NCBI GenBank assembly: GCA_044338255.1
Contig: JBIILZ010000079.1
Location: 1-18,307, forward strand
Direction of reading: 5' to 3'
DNA from: CAIUVD01 sp044338255
GTDB lineage: Bacteria; Planctomycetota; UBA11346
Length of the DNA: 18,307 bases
Under the pieces are notes generated by a model that was not told where the DNA came from, made no database searches, and saw nothing but the letters and a program-made list of their open reading frames with translations. Of the stretch, positions 7,670-15,450 are shown one piece after another; within the stretch, counting starts at the first letter, position 1, and every line of letters begins with the position of its first letter. A program made the translations under genes and the position numbers.

Positions 7670-9745
7670 ATGGCCGCAGCATGGGTTTATTCTGGCTCCA
7701 TGGCCGATGGATTGGATGCACTCCCTGCTGATGCCGTGCCTCCCTCCGAGGTCCCGGAGGCGGCGCCGATCCATCCGTCGATCCTGGCGACGGTGGCCGT
7801 CCTCGGGCCCAGTGGGGCGCTCGCGCGCGAGCTGCCCAACTACGAAAGTCGCCCGCAGCAATTGGCGATGGCGGCGGCCGTCGCCGAAGCCATCACCAGC
7901 GGTTGCCATGCGGTGATCGAGGCTCCCACCGGGGTCGGCAAATCCTTCGCCTACCTCGTACCGGCGATCCAGCATGCCCTCGCCAGCGGCAAAAAAGTCG
8001 TGATCTCGACCGGGACCATCGCGCTCCAGGAGCAGCTCATCGGCAAGGACATCCCGCTGCTGCAGAAGGTCTTTCCCGGGCTGAAAGCGGTGCTCGTCAA
8101 AGGCCGGCAGAACTACGTCAGCCTGCGCCGCCTGAGCTTGGCCAGCGATGGCCAGCAGTCGATGTTCGAGACCACCGATGATGCCCGCGCGCTGCGCGAA
8201 ATCAGCCAGTGGGCCGGCGAAAGCCAAGTCGGCGATCTCGCTGACCTGGGCTATGATCCATCCCCGGCGATTTGGCGTCAGGTACAGAGCGACCGCAACA
8301 ATTGCCTCGGTCGCAAGTGTCCGCGGCACAGCGAATGCTTCTTCTACGCGGCGCGCAAGGCGATGGAGGACGCCGACATCCTGGTCGTCAACCATCACCT
8401 GTATTTTTCCGATCTGAGCCTGCGCGATGAGCACGCGGGTATCCTTCCGGCCCACGACACGATCATCTTCGACGAAGCCCACACCCTTGAGGATGTCGCC
8501 ACCGACCACCTCGGGACCTCGCTCAGCGAGGCCCAGATCCGCTTCTTCCTCGACGGTTTGTGGAATGCCAAAGGCAAAGGCCTGCTGGCGACGCCAGGCT
8601 ACGATACCGCGCAGGAACTCGTCGAGTATGCGCGCCAGGCCAATCAGACCTTCTGGAAGGATGTCGCCCTGCTCGGCATCGATCGCAACGAAGAGACCCT
8701 GCGCCTCACCAGTCCCGATCAGGTGGCCAATCCGCTGAGCCCGGCCCTCGATGCCCTCGCCCGCGCCCTCGACTCGTTGCTCGCGCGGGCCGATGACGAG
8801 AACCAGACCCTCGAGATCAAGGCCCAGATCACCCGTGCGACGGTCATCGCCGGTGCCTTGCGGGCGGTGCTTGAGGTCGCGACGCCTGCCGATGGCGTGC
8901 CGCATGTGCACTACATCCACGTGCCGCGCGGTCGCGGCGGACCGTCGTTGAGCATGAGTCCCTTGTCGGTGGCCAGCTTGCTGCAAGAGCGGCTGTTCTC
9001 GAAGACGCGCACGGTGATCCTCACCAGCGCGACCCTGGCCGCCGATGACAGCGAGCGCTTCCTGTTTTTGCGGCGGCGTCTGGGCATCGAGGGCGGCATC
9101 GCCAAACGCCTGGATTCACCGTTCGATTATCAGAAGCAGGCCAAGCTGGTCCTCAACCAGACGCCACTCGATCCCAATTCTGAGGGCTATGAGCACGCCC
9201 TCGCGGCGTGGCTCACCGATTACCTCGCCGATCCGGCGCGCGGGCGCAGCGGCGGGACCTTCGTGCTCTTCACCAGCTATCGGCAGCTGCAGCGCGTGCA
9301 TGATCTGATCCGTCCCGGTCTCGACCGCGCCAATCGTTTCGTCCTCCGCCATGGCGATGGCATGGGCCGGGCGCAGATGCTCGACCTCTTCAAACGTGTC
9401 GGCGATGCCGTGCTCTTCGGTACCTCAAGCTTCTGGGAAGGGGTCGATGTCCCCGGTGATGCCCTGAAGCACGTGATCATCACCAAGCTACCCTTCGAAG
9501 TTCCCAACCATCCGGTGGTCGAAGCCCGCCATCACGAGATCCAGCGCCGGGGCGGCAATCCGTTCATGGAGCGCACCGTCCCCGAGGCGATCATCAAGTT
9601 GAAGCAGGGCTTCGGCCGCCTGATCCGCACTAAGGCCGACAATGGCACGGTGGCGATCCTCGATCACCGCGTGCTGACCAAAGCCTATGGACGTTATTTC
9701 CTGCGCGCCCTGCCGCCGTGCGCGATCGAGATGACCGCGCTCTAA
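7670..9745 (+). CDS. DinG/XPD-like superfamily 2 DNA helicase
   Basis: A predicted 691-residue cytoplasmic ATP-dependent helicase, a normal length for DinG/YoaA-type proteins. Motifs in order: Walker A EAPTGVGKS (residues 84-92), Ia region STGTIALQEQL, the Fe-S region with Cys212, Cys217 and Cys223 (NCLGRKCPRHSEC), VVNHHLYFSD, DEAH at 268-271, ILTSATLA, FVLFTSYRQLQ, SSFWEGVDVPG and QGFGRLIR (motif VI). The family unwinds DNA 5' to 3' and acts on R-loops, forks and repair intermediates. The 5-6 spacing of the three cysteines matches E. coli DinG, but the expected first Fe-S cysteine is Ser151 (KGRQNYVSLRRL). ATG 7700 is an alternative start; neither start has a clear ribosome site. The gene is divergent from the PA14 gene and converges on the TonB receptor gene. 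The gap of 34 nt holds two GCGAGCGGAC copies (9754-9763, 9765-9774) but no obvious terminator. Confidence 0.92.
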   Translation: MAAAWVYSGSMADGLDALPADAVPPSEVPEAAPIHPSILATVAVLGPSGALARELPNYESRPQQLAMAAAVAEAITSGCHAVIEAPTGVGKSFAYLVPAIQHALASGKKVVISTGTIALQEQLIGKDIPLLQKVFPGLKAVLVKGRQNYVSLRRLSLASDGQQSMFETTDDARALREISQWAGESQVGDLADLGYDPSPAIWRQVQSDRNNCLGRKCPRHSECFFYAARKAMEDADILVVNHHLYFSDLSLRDEHAGILPAHDTIIFDEAHTLEDVATDHLGTSLSEAQIRFFLDGLWNAKGKGLLATPGYDTAQELVEYARQANQTFWKDVALLGIDRNEETLRLTSPDQVANPLSPALDALARALDSLLARADDENQTLEIKAQITRATVIAGALRAVLEVATPADGVPHVHYIHVPRGRGGPSLSMSPLSVASLLQERLFSKTRTVILTSATLAADDSERFLFLRRRLGIEGGIAKRLDSPFDYQKQAKLVLNQTPLDPNSEGYEHALAAWLTDYLADPARGRSGGTFVLFTSYRQLQRVHDLIRPGLDRANRFVLRHGDGMGRAQMLDLFKRVGDAVLFGTSSFWEGVDVPGDALKHVIITKLPFEVPNHPVVEARHHEIQRRGGNPFMERTVPEAIIKLKQGFGRLIRTKADNGTVAILDHRVLTKAYGRYFLRALPPCAIEMTAL

Positions 9746-9779
9746 AGCGAAAAGCGAGCGGACCGCGAGCGGACAGCGA

Positions 9780-11825
9780 TCAGAAGCGGGTGACGCCGGT
9801 GATCCCGACGCTGCGCGGTTCGCCAGAGACCGCGACCTGTTGCCCGGCTTGGCTGACGCTGCCGCGGGTCCAGTACACGGCATCCGTGAGATTGCGGCCC
9901 CAGACATACATCGACCACGAACTCGCTTCATAACCGACCTTAGCCGACCACAGGCGGTAGGCTTCCTGATCGATGAGGTTCTGATCGTCGGCGTAATAGG
10001 CGCCGCTGGCGGCGAGATCGGTACGCGCGAAGAATCCCGCCTCGCTGCGCCACTGCACGCCGAGGTAACCGTTATAGCTGGGTGCCATCGGCAGGTGGTT
10101 GCCAGAGAGATCAGCGCTGCCGGAGTCGTACTCGGTGAACAGCGGCTGCAGGGCGCCGAAGCCGGTCACGAGATCCACTCCGGGCGCGACGTTGAGCGCC
10201 ACCTCGCTTTCGATGCCGGTGATGCGCGCGCGGGCGGCGTTGCGGATTAGAAAGGTAGTCGGCGGCACGAGCACCGTCACCTGCTTGTTGCGATAATCGG
10301 TGAGGAACGCCGCCAGCGAGCAACGCAGACGGCGATCCATGACCGCGAGGCGTTGGCCGAATTCATAGGTCCAGGCGGTTTCCGCCTCATAACCGCCATC
10401 GATCTCGGCCAGCGACGCCGGCGTCAGATTGTAGCCACCGGGAGTACTCCCCCGGGCCACCGACCACCAGGTGAGGATGTCGTCGTTCCAGGCGTAGGCG
10501 AGACTGGCCTTGGGCAAGGGCAGGACGTCGTCACGGGAATCGGCGTAGGTGAACCCCGGTGTGAAATTGTCGCTCGCGGTATAGTCCACCGTCTGCCGGG
10601 CGTAGTCGAGGCGCAGGCCGAGAGTCGCGGTCCAACCCGGTCCAATGGCGAGGCCCGCCTGGCCGAAGGCAGCGGCGGTCGCGGTGCGCTGTTCGCCCGC
10701 ACGCTGCATTTGCAAGCCCGGCGGCAGGAACGGATTGGGGGCGAGGGTCAGCGGCGCGTCGACCGCTTGCCTTTCGGTCGCGGCGAAGATCCCCACCAGC
10801 CACGAGCGCAGACCTTCGCCGCCACCATAGCGCACTTCCTGCGAGAGGCCGCGGGTGGTAGTGTCCTTGCGCAGGACCGAGCCGGGAACGGGCGAGAAAT
10901 CGATGTCGAGATCGAACACATCATGCGTCGAGCTCACACCGGTGATGGCGGTGAAGGTGCGCTCGTCGGTGGCGCGGTTGAGGGTCAAGCCGCTGCTGAG
11001 GACGTCGTTGTTGAATTCGCCGGCCTCGCTGTTCTGGGTCTGATGCTGGCGCGCCAGATCCACGGGCGCGAACTGATCGCCGCTGGTGCGGTAGCGCGTA
11101 CCCAGGCCGGTGAGTTGGGCCTCCCAACCCGAGCCGAGCTGCCACACCAGCATGCCCTGCGCGAGAACATCGCGACTCGCCGCCGCCTGCTCATCGTCAT
11201 GCACGACATTGGTCCGCCAGCCATCGCTGGTGGTGCCAGCGGCAGCCAGACGGATGCCGACATTCCCACTCAACGGACCGCCGGCGGCAGCAGAGGCCGT
11301 AGTCGTCCGCTGGCCCGCGCCATAGGTCCCGGCATCGAGCTTACCCCACCCCTCCCAGACATCGCCGGGGCGACGAGTGGTCACGGCCACCACCCCCGGA
11401 ATAGTGTTCTGACCGTACAAGGTTCCCTGCGGTCCGCGCAGGACTTCAAGCTGCTCGACATCAATGAGATTGTCCAAGCCCAATCCTCGCGGGCTGACGC
11501 CATTGATGACGATGCTCGCGGGCGTCTGATCCGAGAGTCCGCTGATGCCGCGGATCACAGGATACGACGTATGTCCACCGAGCTTGATGGTCGTGACATT
11601 GGCCATGGCGGTCGCCGCGTCATCGATGGTGCGATCACCGCGATCCTCGAGCTGCTGACCACTGACCACCGCCACTGATGCCGGCACGCTGCCGATCTCG
11701 GCGTTGGACTTGGTAGCGGTGACCACGATCGCCGGCACGGGTTGCTCTTCGGCCGCCACCACCCGTGCGGGGGCCAAACCAGCGCAAGCAAGGGTGATAA
11801 GAGTGAGCGAATAGCAGCATCGCAT
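9780..11825 (-). CDS. TonB-dependent outer-membrane receptor
   Basis: A predicted 681-residue protein. The signal peptide (MRCCYSLTLITLACAGLAPA, cleavage near VVAA-EE) is followed by a TonB box (IVVTAT, residues 33-38). The plug domain follows: VPASVAVVSGQQL, VIRGISGLSDQTPASIVING and VEQLEVLRGPQGTLYGQNTI, all typical plug motifs. A 22-strand-type barrel ends with VGITGVTRF, a C-terminal Phe as in BAM substrates. Such receptors import siderophores, cobalamin, metals or glycans using the proton-motive force through TonB-ExbB-ExbD. The closest style is the siderophore/pesticin (FyuA-like) group, but the substrate is not determined by the sequence. It is the last gene of a probable operon (phosphatase, thioredoxin-like protein, receptor), 54 nt after the previous stop. 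No strong ribosome site precedes the ATG. The gene appears intact. Confidence 0.92.
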   Translation of the reverse strand: MRCCYSLTLITLACAGLAPARVVAAEEQPVPAIVVTATKSNAEIGSVPASVAVVSGQQLEDRGDRTIDDAATAMANVTTIKLGGHTSYPVIRGISGLSDQTPASIVINGVSPRGLGLDNLIDVEQLEVLRGPQGTLYGQNTIPGVVAVTTRRPGDVWEGWGKLDAGTYGAGQRTTTASAAAGGPLSGNVGIRLAAAGTTSDGWRTNVVHDDEQAAASRDVLAQGMLVWQLGSGWEAQLTGLGTRYRTSGDQFAPVDLARQHQTQNSEAGEFNNDVLSSGLTLNRATDERTFTAITGVSSTHDVFDLDIDFSPVPGSVLRKDTTTRGLSQEVRYGGGEGLRSWLVGIFAATERQAVDAPLTLAPNPFLPPGLQMQRAGEQRTATAAAFGQAGLAIGPGWTATLGLRLDYARQTVDYTASDNFTPGFTYADSRDDVLPLPKASLAYAWNDDILTWWSVARGSTPGGYNLTPASLAEIDGGYEAETAWTYEFGQRLAVMDRRLRCSLAAFLTDYRNKQVTVLVPPTTFLIRNAARARITGIESEVALNVAPGVDLVTGFGALQPLFTEYDSGSADLSGNHLPMAPSYNGYLGVQWRSEAGFFARTDLAASGAYYADDQNLIDQEAYRLWSAKVGYEASSWSMYVWGRNLTDAVYWTRGSVSQAGQQVAVSGEPRSVGITGVTRF

Positions 11826-11833
11826 GCTGTATG

Positions 11834-11848
11834 GATAGATGATAATCG
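11834..11848. promoter_or_regulatory. Weak Fur-box-like sequence before the TonB receptor gene
   Basis: GATAGATGATAATCG lies 9-23 nt upstream of the receptor start and resembles part of the GATAAT-repeat Fur operator. It sits next to a short palindrome, CAAGC-TCA-GCTTG (11858-11870). The match is only partial and the position is very close to the start codon, so iron regulation is a suggestion only. Confidence 0.2.
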
Positions 11849-11879
11849 TGCAGTACGCAAGCTCAGCTTGAAATGTATG

Positions 11880-13154
11880 TTACGGTATCACATCCACAGC
11901 CGCCGGTGGATTCTGCTGATTAACCGGCGGAGGCGCCTGTTCCAGCAGCGGGCTGAGGTGCAGCGGCGGACTGAGGTGCAGCAGCTGGCTGATGGCGTCA
12001 TCGACATTGCGTTCGACCTCGGCGACGGTCGCACCACCGAGGTCAGCGGTGACGATGAGGCCCTGGGCATCGACTAGGATCAACCGCGGAATCGAATCGA
12101 TATGCCATGCCGCAGCGAATTCTGAATCCCACCCCAGACCATCACCGACCACCGGATAATCGATGGCATAGGTCGCGATCCACGCCGACAGGGCGGCCAG
12201 CGTATCCTTGTTGTCCAAGGAGACGCCGAGCACGGCCACGCCCTTCGCCCGCCAGCGTTTGGCCAAGGCGCTCACCGCCGGCGCGGTCAGGGCGCAGGGC
12301 TTGTGCCAGGTGGCGAAGACATCGATCAGCACCGCCTGGGCGGGCTGGGCACCGCGCAGATCGGCGAGGGTGATTTCGCCGGGCTTGCCATCAAGGCGCT
12401 TGAGACGCAACGGCGGCGCCGGTTGCCCGGCAAGCTTCTGCACCGCCGTCAGGGCCGCCTCGGCGGCGATGGTCGCCGCCGGATCGTCGCGATGCTGCTG
12501 CAAGAAGACGCGGACTTCTTCGGGCTCGGCGCCGGCGGCTTCCATGGCCGTCAGGCGCAGGGTGTACAAGGGGACACGTTCGCCGGCGTCGGCCGACGCG
12601 AGCAAGACCAAGGCGGCATCGAGATCGGCGACCGCGCTGGCATCCTTGCGCGTCAGCGCCGCCTGCGCCCGGGCGGCCAGCGCGCGGGCCCGGGCCCGCG
12701 TGCTGGGCGGATAGGCCGGTGAGAGCGCCACCACGCCGGTAAGCGGATCGCTCGGCGCGACGCTTTGAGCCGCCGGAGCCGCCGGAGCCGCCAGCATCCG
12801 AACCTGCCAGGCCGCGATCCACACCAGATGCAGCTGCTCGCTGAGCGCGGGTTCGAGATCGGGTAAGGCCAGCAGTTCCGCGACTACGGCCTCGGCCTTG
12901 GTCGGATCGAGGGCATCAAGCCAGGCCTCGGCAAGGGCCGCGCGCAAGCGCGTGCGCTCACGTGGAGCGAGGCCGGAAGTATCGACGAGCGCGGCGATGG
13001 CGGTGGCACGCGCCGGATTGCCGGTGGTCAGCTCATCAGCAGGCACGGAGGCGGTGGCGGCGCTCAGCAGCTCGTCGGCGGTCGCCGACCACGCCGCGCT
13101 GCCGATCAGCCCGACCAGCCCAACCAACACAGAGACCACCGCCAGGCGGCGCAT
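11880..13154 (-). CDS. Envelope thioredoxin-like (TlpA/AhpC-TSA fold) protein with HKPC site
   Basis: A predicted 424-residue exported protein. Residues 1-24 are a signal peptide or N-terminal anchor (MRRLAVVSVLVGLVGLIGSA). About 25-240 is Ala-rich and helical (TPR-like by appearance). About 243-395 is a thioredoxin fold of the TlpA/redoxin type: GQPAPPLRLKRLDG, VLIDVFATWHKPC, VAVLGVSLDNKDT and a cis-Pro loop SIPRLILVDAQG (Pro356). The expected WCxxC is WHKPC: the first Cys is His284, and Cys287 is the only cysteine in the protein. It therefore cannot act as a dithiol reductase on its own. The tail (LLHLSPPLHLSPLLEQ, then Pro/Gln-rich) repeats LHLSP. I chose ATG 13154 because it overlaps the upstream TGA (TGATG), with GGGAG about 8 nt before it. 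It is coupled to the phosphatase gene and followed by the receptor gene. Confidence 0.8.
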   Translation of the reverse strand: MRRLAVVSVLVGLVGLIGSAAWSATADELLSAATASVPADELTTGNPARATAIAALVDTSGLAPRERTRLRAALAEAWLDALDPTKAEAVVAELLALPDLEPALSEQLHLVWIAAWQVRMLAAPAAPAAQSVAPSDPLTGVVALSPAYPPSTRARARALAARAQAALTRKDASAVADLDAALVLLASADAGERVPLYTLRLTAMEAAGAEPEEVRVFLQQHRDDPAATIAAEAALTAVQKLAGQPAPPLRLKRLDGKPGEITLADLRGAQPAQAVLIDVFATWHKPCALTAPAVSALAKRWRAKGVAVLGVSLDNKDTLAALSAWIATYAIDYPVVGDGLGWDSEFAAAWHIDSIPRLILVDAQGLIVTADLGGATVAEVERNVDDAISQLLHLSPPLHLSPLLEQAPPPVNQQNPPAAVDVIP

Positions 13155-13957
13155 CAACGCGACTCCCGATGCTCGGCGATCAGCTGCAGCAGCGTCTCAT
13201 GGAGCAGACCGTTGCTGACCACGGCATTGCCGGCGCGCAGGGACGGTGTGCCGTCGATATCAGTCAACCGCCCGCCGGCCTCGCTGACCACCAGGCTGGT
13301 GGCGGCGACATCCCAGACCGAAAGATGCGGCTCGACCATGACCTCGGCCCGGCCGCTGGCGATGAGCATATGGCCATAGGCATCGCCGAGCCCGCGCTGC
13401 AGGCCGGTGCCCGCGACCAGGGCCTCGAAGACGCCGCCCAGCCCCTGGCTGCGGAACCACGTCGGAGTTTCGAAGCACCACAGCGCCTGCGCCAACTGCG
13501 TCGTCGGGGCGACGCGGATGGGCAGGCCATTGCAGCGCGCGCCGCCACCCAAAACGGCGTCATACCACTCGTCGAGTCCGGGGATGCCAACGGCGCTGGC
13601 GACGATGCGCGGGCCTTGTGGCGTGTCTTCCTCGCAGGCCACCAAGGTCGCCCACAACGGCACCCCACGCACGAAATTACGCGTGCCGTCGATCGGATCG
13701 ACGATCCAGCGGCGACCACTGCTCCCGGACTCGGTGCCGGTCTCCTCGCCGAGCCAGCCATCATTCGGGAAGGCGGCCCGCACCACGGCATGGATGGCCT
13801 CCTCGGCGGCCCGATCGGCGACCGTCACTGGGCTCTCGTCGGCCTTCCACTCGACCTGCAGATCAGCCCGCCGGAAATAGGGCAGGGCGGCACGGCCACC
13901 GGCGCGGGCGGCAGCCATGGCGACGGCGGCGGTTTGCAGATGCAGAGGGTGCGGCAT
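13154..13957 (-). CDS. Inositol-monophosphatase-family phosphatase (HisN/SuhB-like)
   Basis: A predicted 267-residue enzyme, the usual length of the family. The metal-binding set is complete: GEETG (Glu71), DPIDGT (Asp87, Asp90) and WDVAA (Asp216), plus VVSEAGG. The family hydrolyses small phosphate monoesters in a Mg2+-dependent way, such as inositol-1-phosphate, histidinol phosphate or 3'-phosphoadenosine phosphate; the sequence does not settle the substrate. The general look (ESPVTVADRAAEEAI, FPNDGWLGEETG) is closest to the histidinol-phosphatase/IMPase subgroup. I chose ATG 13957 (MPHPLHLQTA) because homology begins right after it. The same frame stays open far upstream, but only through the 17-bp repeats and antisense to the kinase gene. 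It is the first gene of a probable three-gene operon, with a TGATG overlap to the thioredoxin-like gene. Confidence 0.9.
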   Translation of the reverse strand: MPHPLHLQTAAVAMAAARAGGRAALPYFRRADLQVEWKADESPVTVADRAAEEAIHAVVRAAFPNDGWLGEETGTESGSSGRRWIVDPIDGTRNFVRGVPLWATLVACEEDTPQGPRIVASAVGIPGLDEWYDAVLGGGARCNGLPIRVAPTTQLAQALWCFETPTWFRSQGLGGVFEALVAGTGLQRGLGDAYGHMLIASGRAEVMVEPHLSVWDVAATSLVVSEAGGRLTDIDGTPSLRAGNAVVSNGLLHETLLQLIAEHRESR

Positions 13958-13973
13958 GGGCGCAGCGTAGGCC

Positions 13974-14092
13974 GAGGAGCGAGTTGGGAAGAGGAGCGAG
14001 TTGGGAAGAGGTGCGAGTTGGGAAGAGGAGCGAGTTGGGAAGAGGTGCGAGCGGGGAAGAGGTGCGAGCGGGGAAGAGGTGCAAGTTGGGAA
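13974..14092. repeat. Seven 17-bp tandem repeats in a divergent promoter region
   Basis: Seven contiguous 17-bp units run from 13974, with consensus GAGGAGCGAGTTGGGAA. Units 1, 2 and 4 are identical; unit 3 has GAGGTGC; units 5 and 6 have GAGGTGCGAGCGGGGAA; unit 7 has GCAAGTT. A truncated eighth unit (GAG) follows. The plus strand is purine-rich. The array fills most of the 180 bp between the divergent phosphatase (start 13957) and kinase (start 14138) genes, so it lies where their promoters or operators should be. 17 bp is not a multiple of 3, so it is not built as a protein repeat. Ordered variants (GGAGC versus GGTGC, AGTTG versus AGCGG) suggest stepwise duplication. Confidence 0.95.
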
Positions 14093-14137
14093 GAGCCTCG
14101 GCTTCCACCGGTTCCACGCGCAGTTAGGCTGCGCTTG

Positions 14138-15148
14138 ATGTCTGATGATCTTGCCCCTGGCACCACGCTTTTCGGCTACGTGATCGAACGCGTGCTCGGG
14201 CGCGGCGGCATGGGCACCGTCTATCTCGCCAAGCAGCTCTCGCTCAACCGCCAGGTGGCCCTGAAAGTCCTGCATCCGAGCCGGGTGAAGAATCTCAAGG
14301 CCGCCGATGATTTCTTCCGCGAGGCCGCCGCCGCCGCGCGTCTGAACCATCCCAATCTCGTCGGCGTCCATGATCTGCAGGCCGACACTCAGCGCGGGCT
14401 CTACGTGTTCTCGATGGAATACGTCGCCGGCCTCACCGGAGTCCAACTGGTCGCCGAGAGCGGCCCGCTGCCGCGCACGAAAGCCCTGCATCTGATCTTC
14501 CAGATCGCTTCCGCCCTGGCCTATGCCCACAAACAGGGCTTCGTGCATCGTGATATCAAACCCGAAAACATCCTCATCATCGACGGCAAGATCGCCAAGC
14601 TGCTCGACCTCGGCCTGGCCTATAACCGCCTGGGCAGCGTCGGCTCAGCCACCCCCGAGCCACGCCAATCGAGCGGCCGCAAGCTGAGCATCGTCGGCAC
14701 GCCCGACTACAGCGCCCCCGAGCAGAGCCGGAATCCGAGGAATGCCACCGCCGCCAGCGACGTCTGGAGCCTAGGCGCGACCTTGTTCTACCTGCTCACC
14801 GGCGAGACCCCCTTCGATGGCGAAACGATCATCGACCTCATCGTCTCGACCGCCGTCGATCCCCTAGAATATCCGCCTGAAATCACCACCGACTGCCGGC
14901 AGCTGCTCGAGTTGATGATGGCCAAGGAGACCTCCCAGCGCCTCGCCGATGGTGATCAGGTGGTCGCCGCGCTGCAGCAGATCGCGCGTGGCGAGGCACC
15001 GCGCCTACCACCACGTACCGCCAGCCAGGGCGCGCCAGCTCGCGCCCTCCTCGAGTTCGCCGAAGCCGGCAGCGGCAGCAGCGGCGGACGCAGTTCCGTC
15101 AACTTGCCGCCCACGCGACGCCTGAAGCATCGGCGGACGCGGCGCTAG
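14138..15148 (+). CDS. Hanks-type serine/threonine protein kinase (soluble)
   Basis: A predicted 336-residue kinase starting MSDDLAPGTTLFGYVIERVL. The catalytic set is complete: glycine loop GRGGMGTVY (21-29), Lys43 in VALKVL, Glu62 in helix C, HRDIKPEN (137-144), metal-binding Asp157 in DLG (instead of DFG), GTPDYSAPE (187-195) and DVWSLGATLFYLLTG. The family phosphorylates Ser/Thr on regulatory proteins. The kinase domain runs to about residue 283. The tail is Pro/Ser/Gly-rich and ends in Arg-rich TRRLKHRRTRR, with no transmembrane helix or PASTA/TPR sensor, so it is probably cytoplasmic. ATG 14138 was chosen (TTG 14135 precedes it) because the kinase domain starts at once after it. The frame is also open upstream through the repeats and antisense to the phosphatase, which is not coding. 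Its promoter must lie in or beside the 17-bp array. Confidence 0.93.
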   Translation: MSDDLAPGTTLFGYVIERVLGRGGMGTVYLAKQLSLNRQVALKVLHPSRVKNLKAADDFFREAAAAARLNHPNLVGVHDLQADTQRGLYVFSMEYVAGLTGVQLVAESGPLPRTKALHLIFQIASALAYAHKQGFVHRDIKPENILIIDGKIAKLLDLGLAYNRLGSVGSATPEPRQSSGRKLSIVGTPDYSAPEQSRNPRNATAASDVWSLGATLFYLLTGETPFDGETIIDLIVSTAVDPLEYPPEITTDCRQLLELMMAKETSQRLADGDQVVAALQQIARGEAPRLPPRTASQGAPARALLEFAEAGSGSSGGRSSVNLPPTRRLKHRRTRR

Positions 15149-15172
15149 TTTGTTTCAGGGGCTGCGCCCCTA

Positions 15173-15442
15173 CGGCCTGCGGCCTACCCCCGGCCTTTGT
15201 CGGAGCTCGTTTTTCAGCGGAACGCTGAAAAACGTGGCGGGATCGGCTGCGCCGATTGTATCCCGCCAGCGCTCCTCGGCGGCCGATCAGTTCCGTTTTC
15301 GGGTTAGCGGCCTGCGGCCTACCCCCGGCCTTTGTCGGAGCTCGTTTTTCAGCGGAACGCTGAAAAACGTGGCGGGATCGGCTGCGCCGATTGTATCCCG
15401 CCAACGCTCCTCGGCGGCCGATGAGTTCCGTTTTCGGGTTAG
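15173..15442. repeat. Near-perfect 135-bp tandem duplication with hairpins
   Basis: Two adjacent copies, 15173-15307 and 15308-15442, differ at only two positions that I found (CCAGCG versus CCAACG; GATCAG versus GATGAG). Each copy contains an 11-bp stem CGTTTTTCAGC/GCTGAAAAACG with a 5-nt loop GGAAC (copy 1: 15208-15234). A second structure follows: TGGCGGGAT/ATCCCGCCA (9 bp, 15235-15268) enclosing TCGGC-TGC-GCCGA. The array lies in the convergent gap between the kinase and OmpA genes. 135 is 45 codons, so a forward frame and a reverse frame stay open through both copies; I judge these open frames incidental. The structure resembles REP/BIME-type extragenic palindromic elements and could also stop transcription from either side. 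Confidence 0.9.
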
Positions 15443-15450
15443 TGGGGCTT

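Noticed and set aside
7625..8986. 453-codon minus-strand open frame
   Set aside because: It is antisense to the helicase gene, which carries all SF2 motifs.
10353..11678. 441-codon plus-strand open frame
   Set aside because: It is antisense to the TonB receptor gene, whose plug and barrel motifs are unmistakable; the plus-strand translation has no recognisable domain.
13974..14092. CRISPR array
   Set aside because: Units are contiguous 17-mers with no spacers, and no cas genes are present.
12962..14137. 5' extension of the kinase frame
   Set aside because: The extension runs antisense to the phosphatase and through the 17-bp repeats; kinase homology starts right after ATG 14138.
13958..14548. 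5' extension of the phosphatase frame
   Set aside because: It crosses the 17-bp repeats and lies antisense to the kinase gene; enzyme homology begins at ATG 13957.
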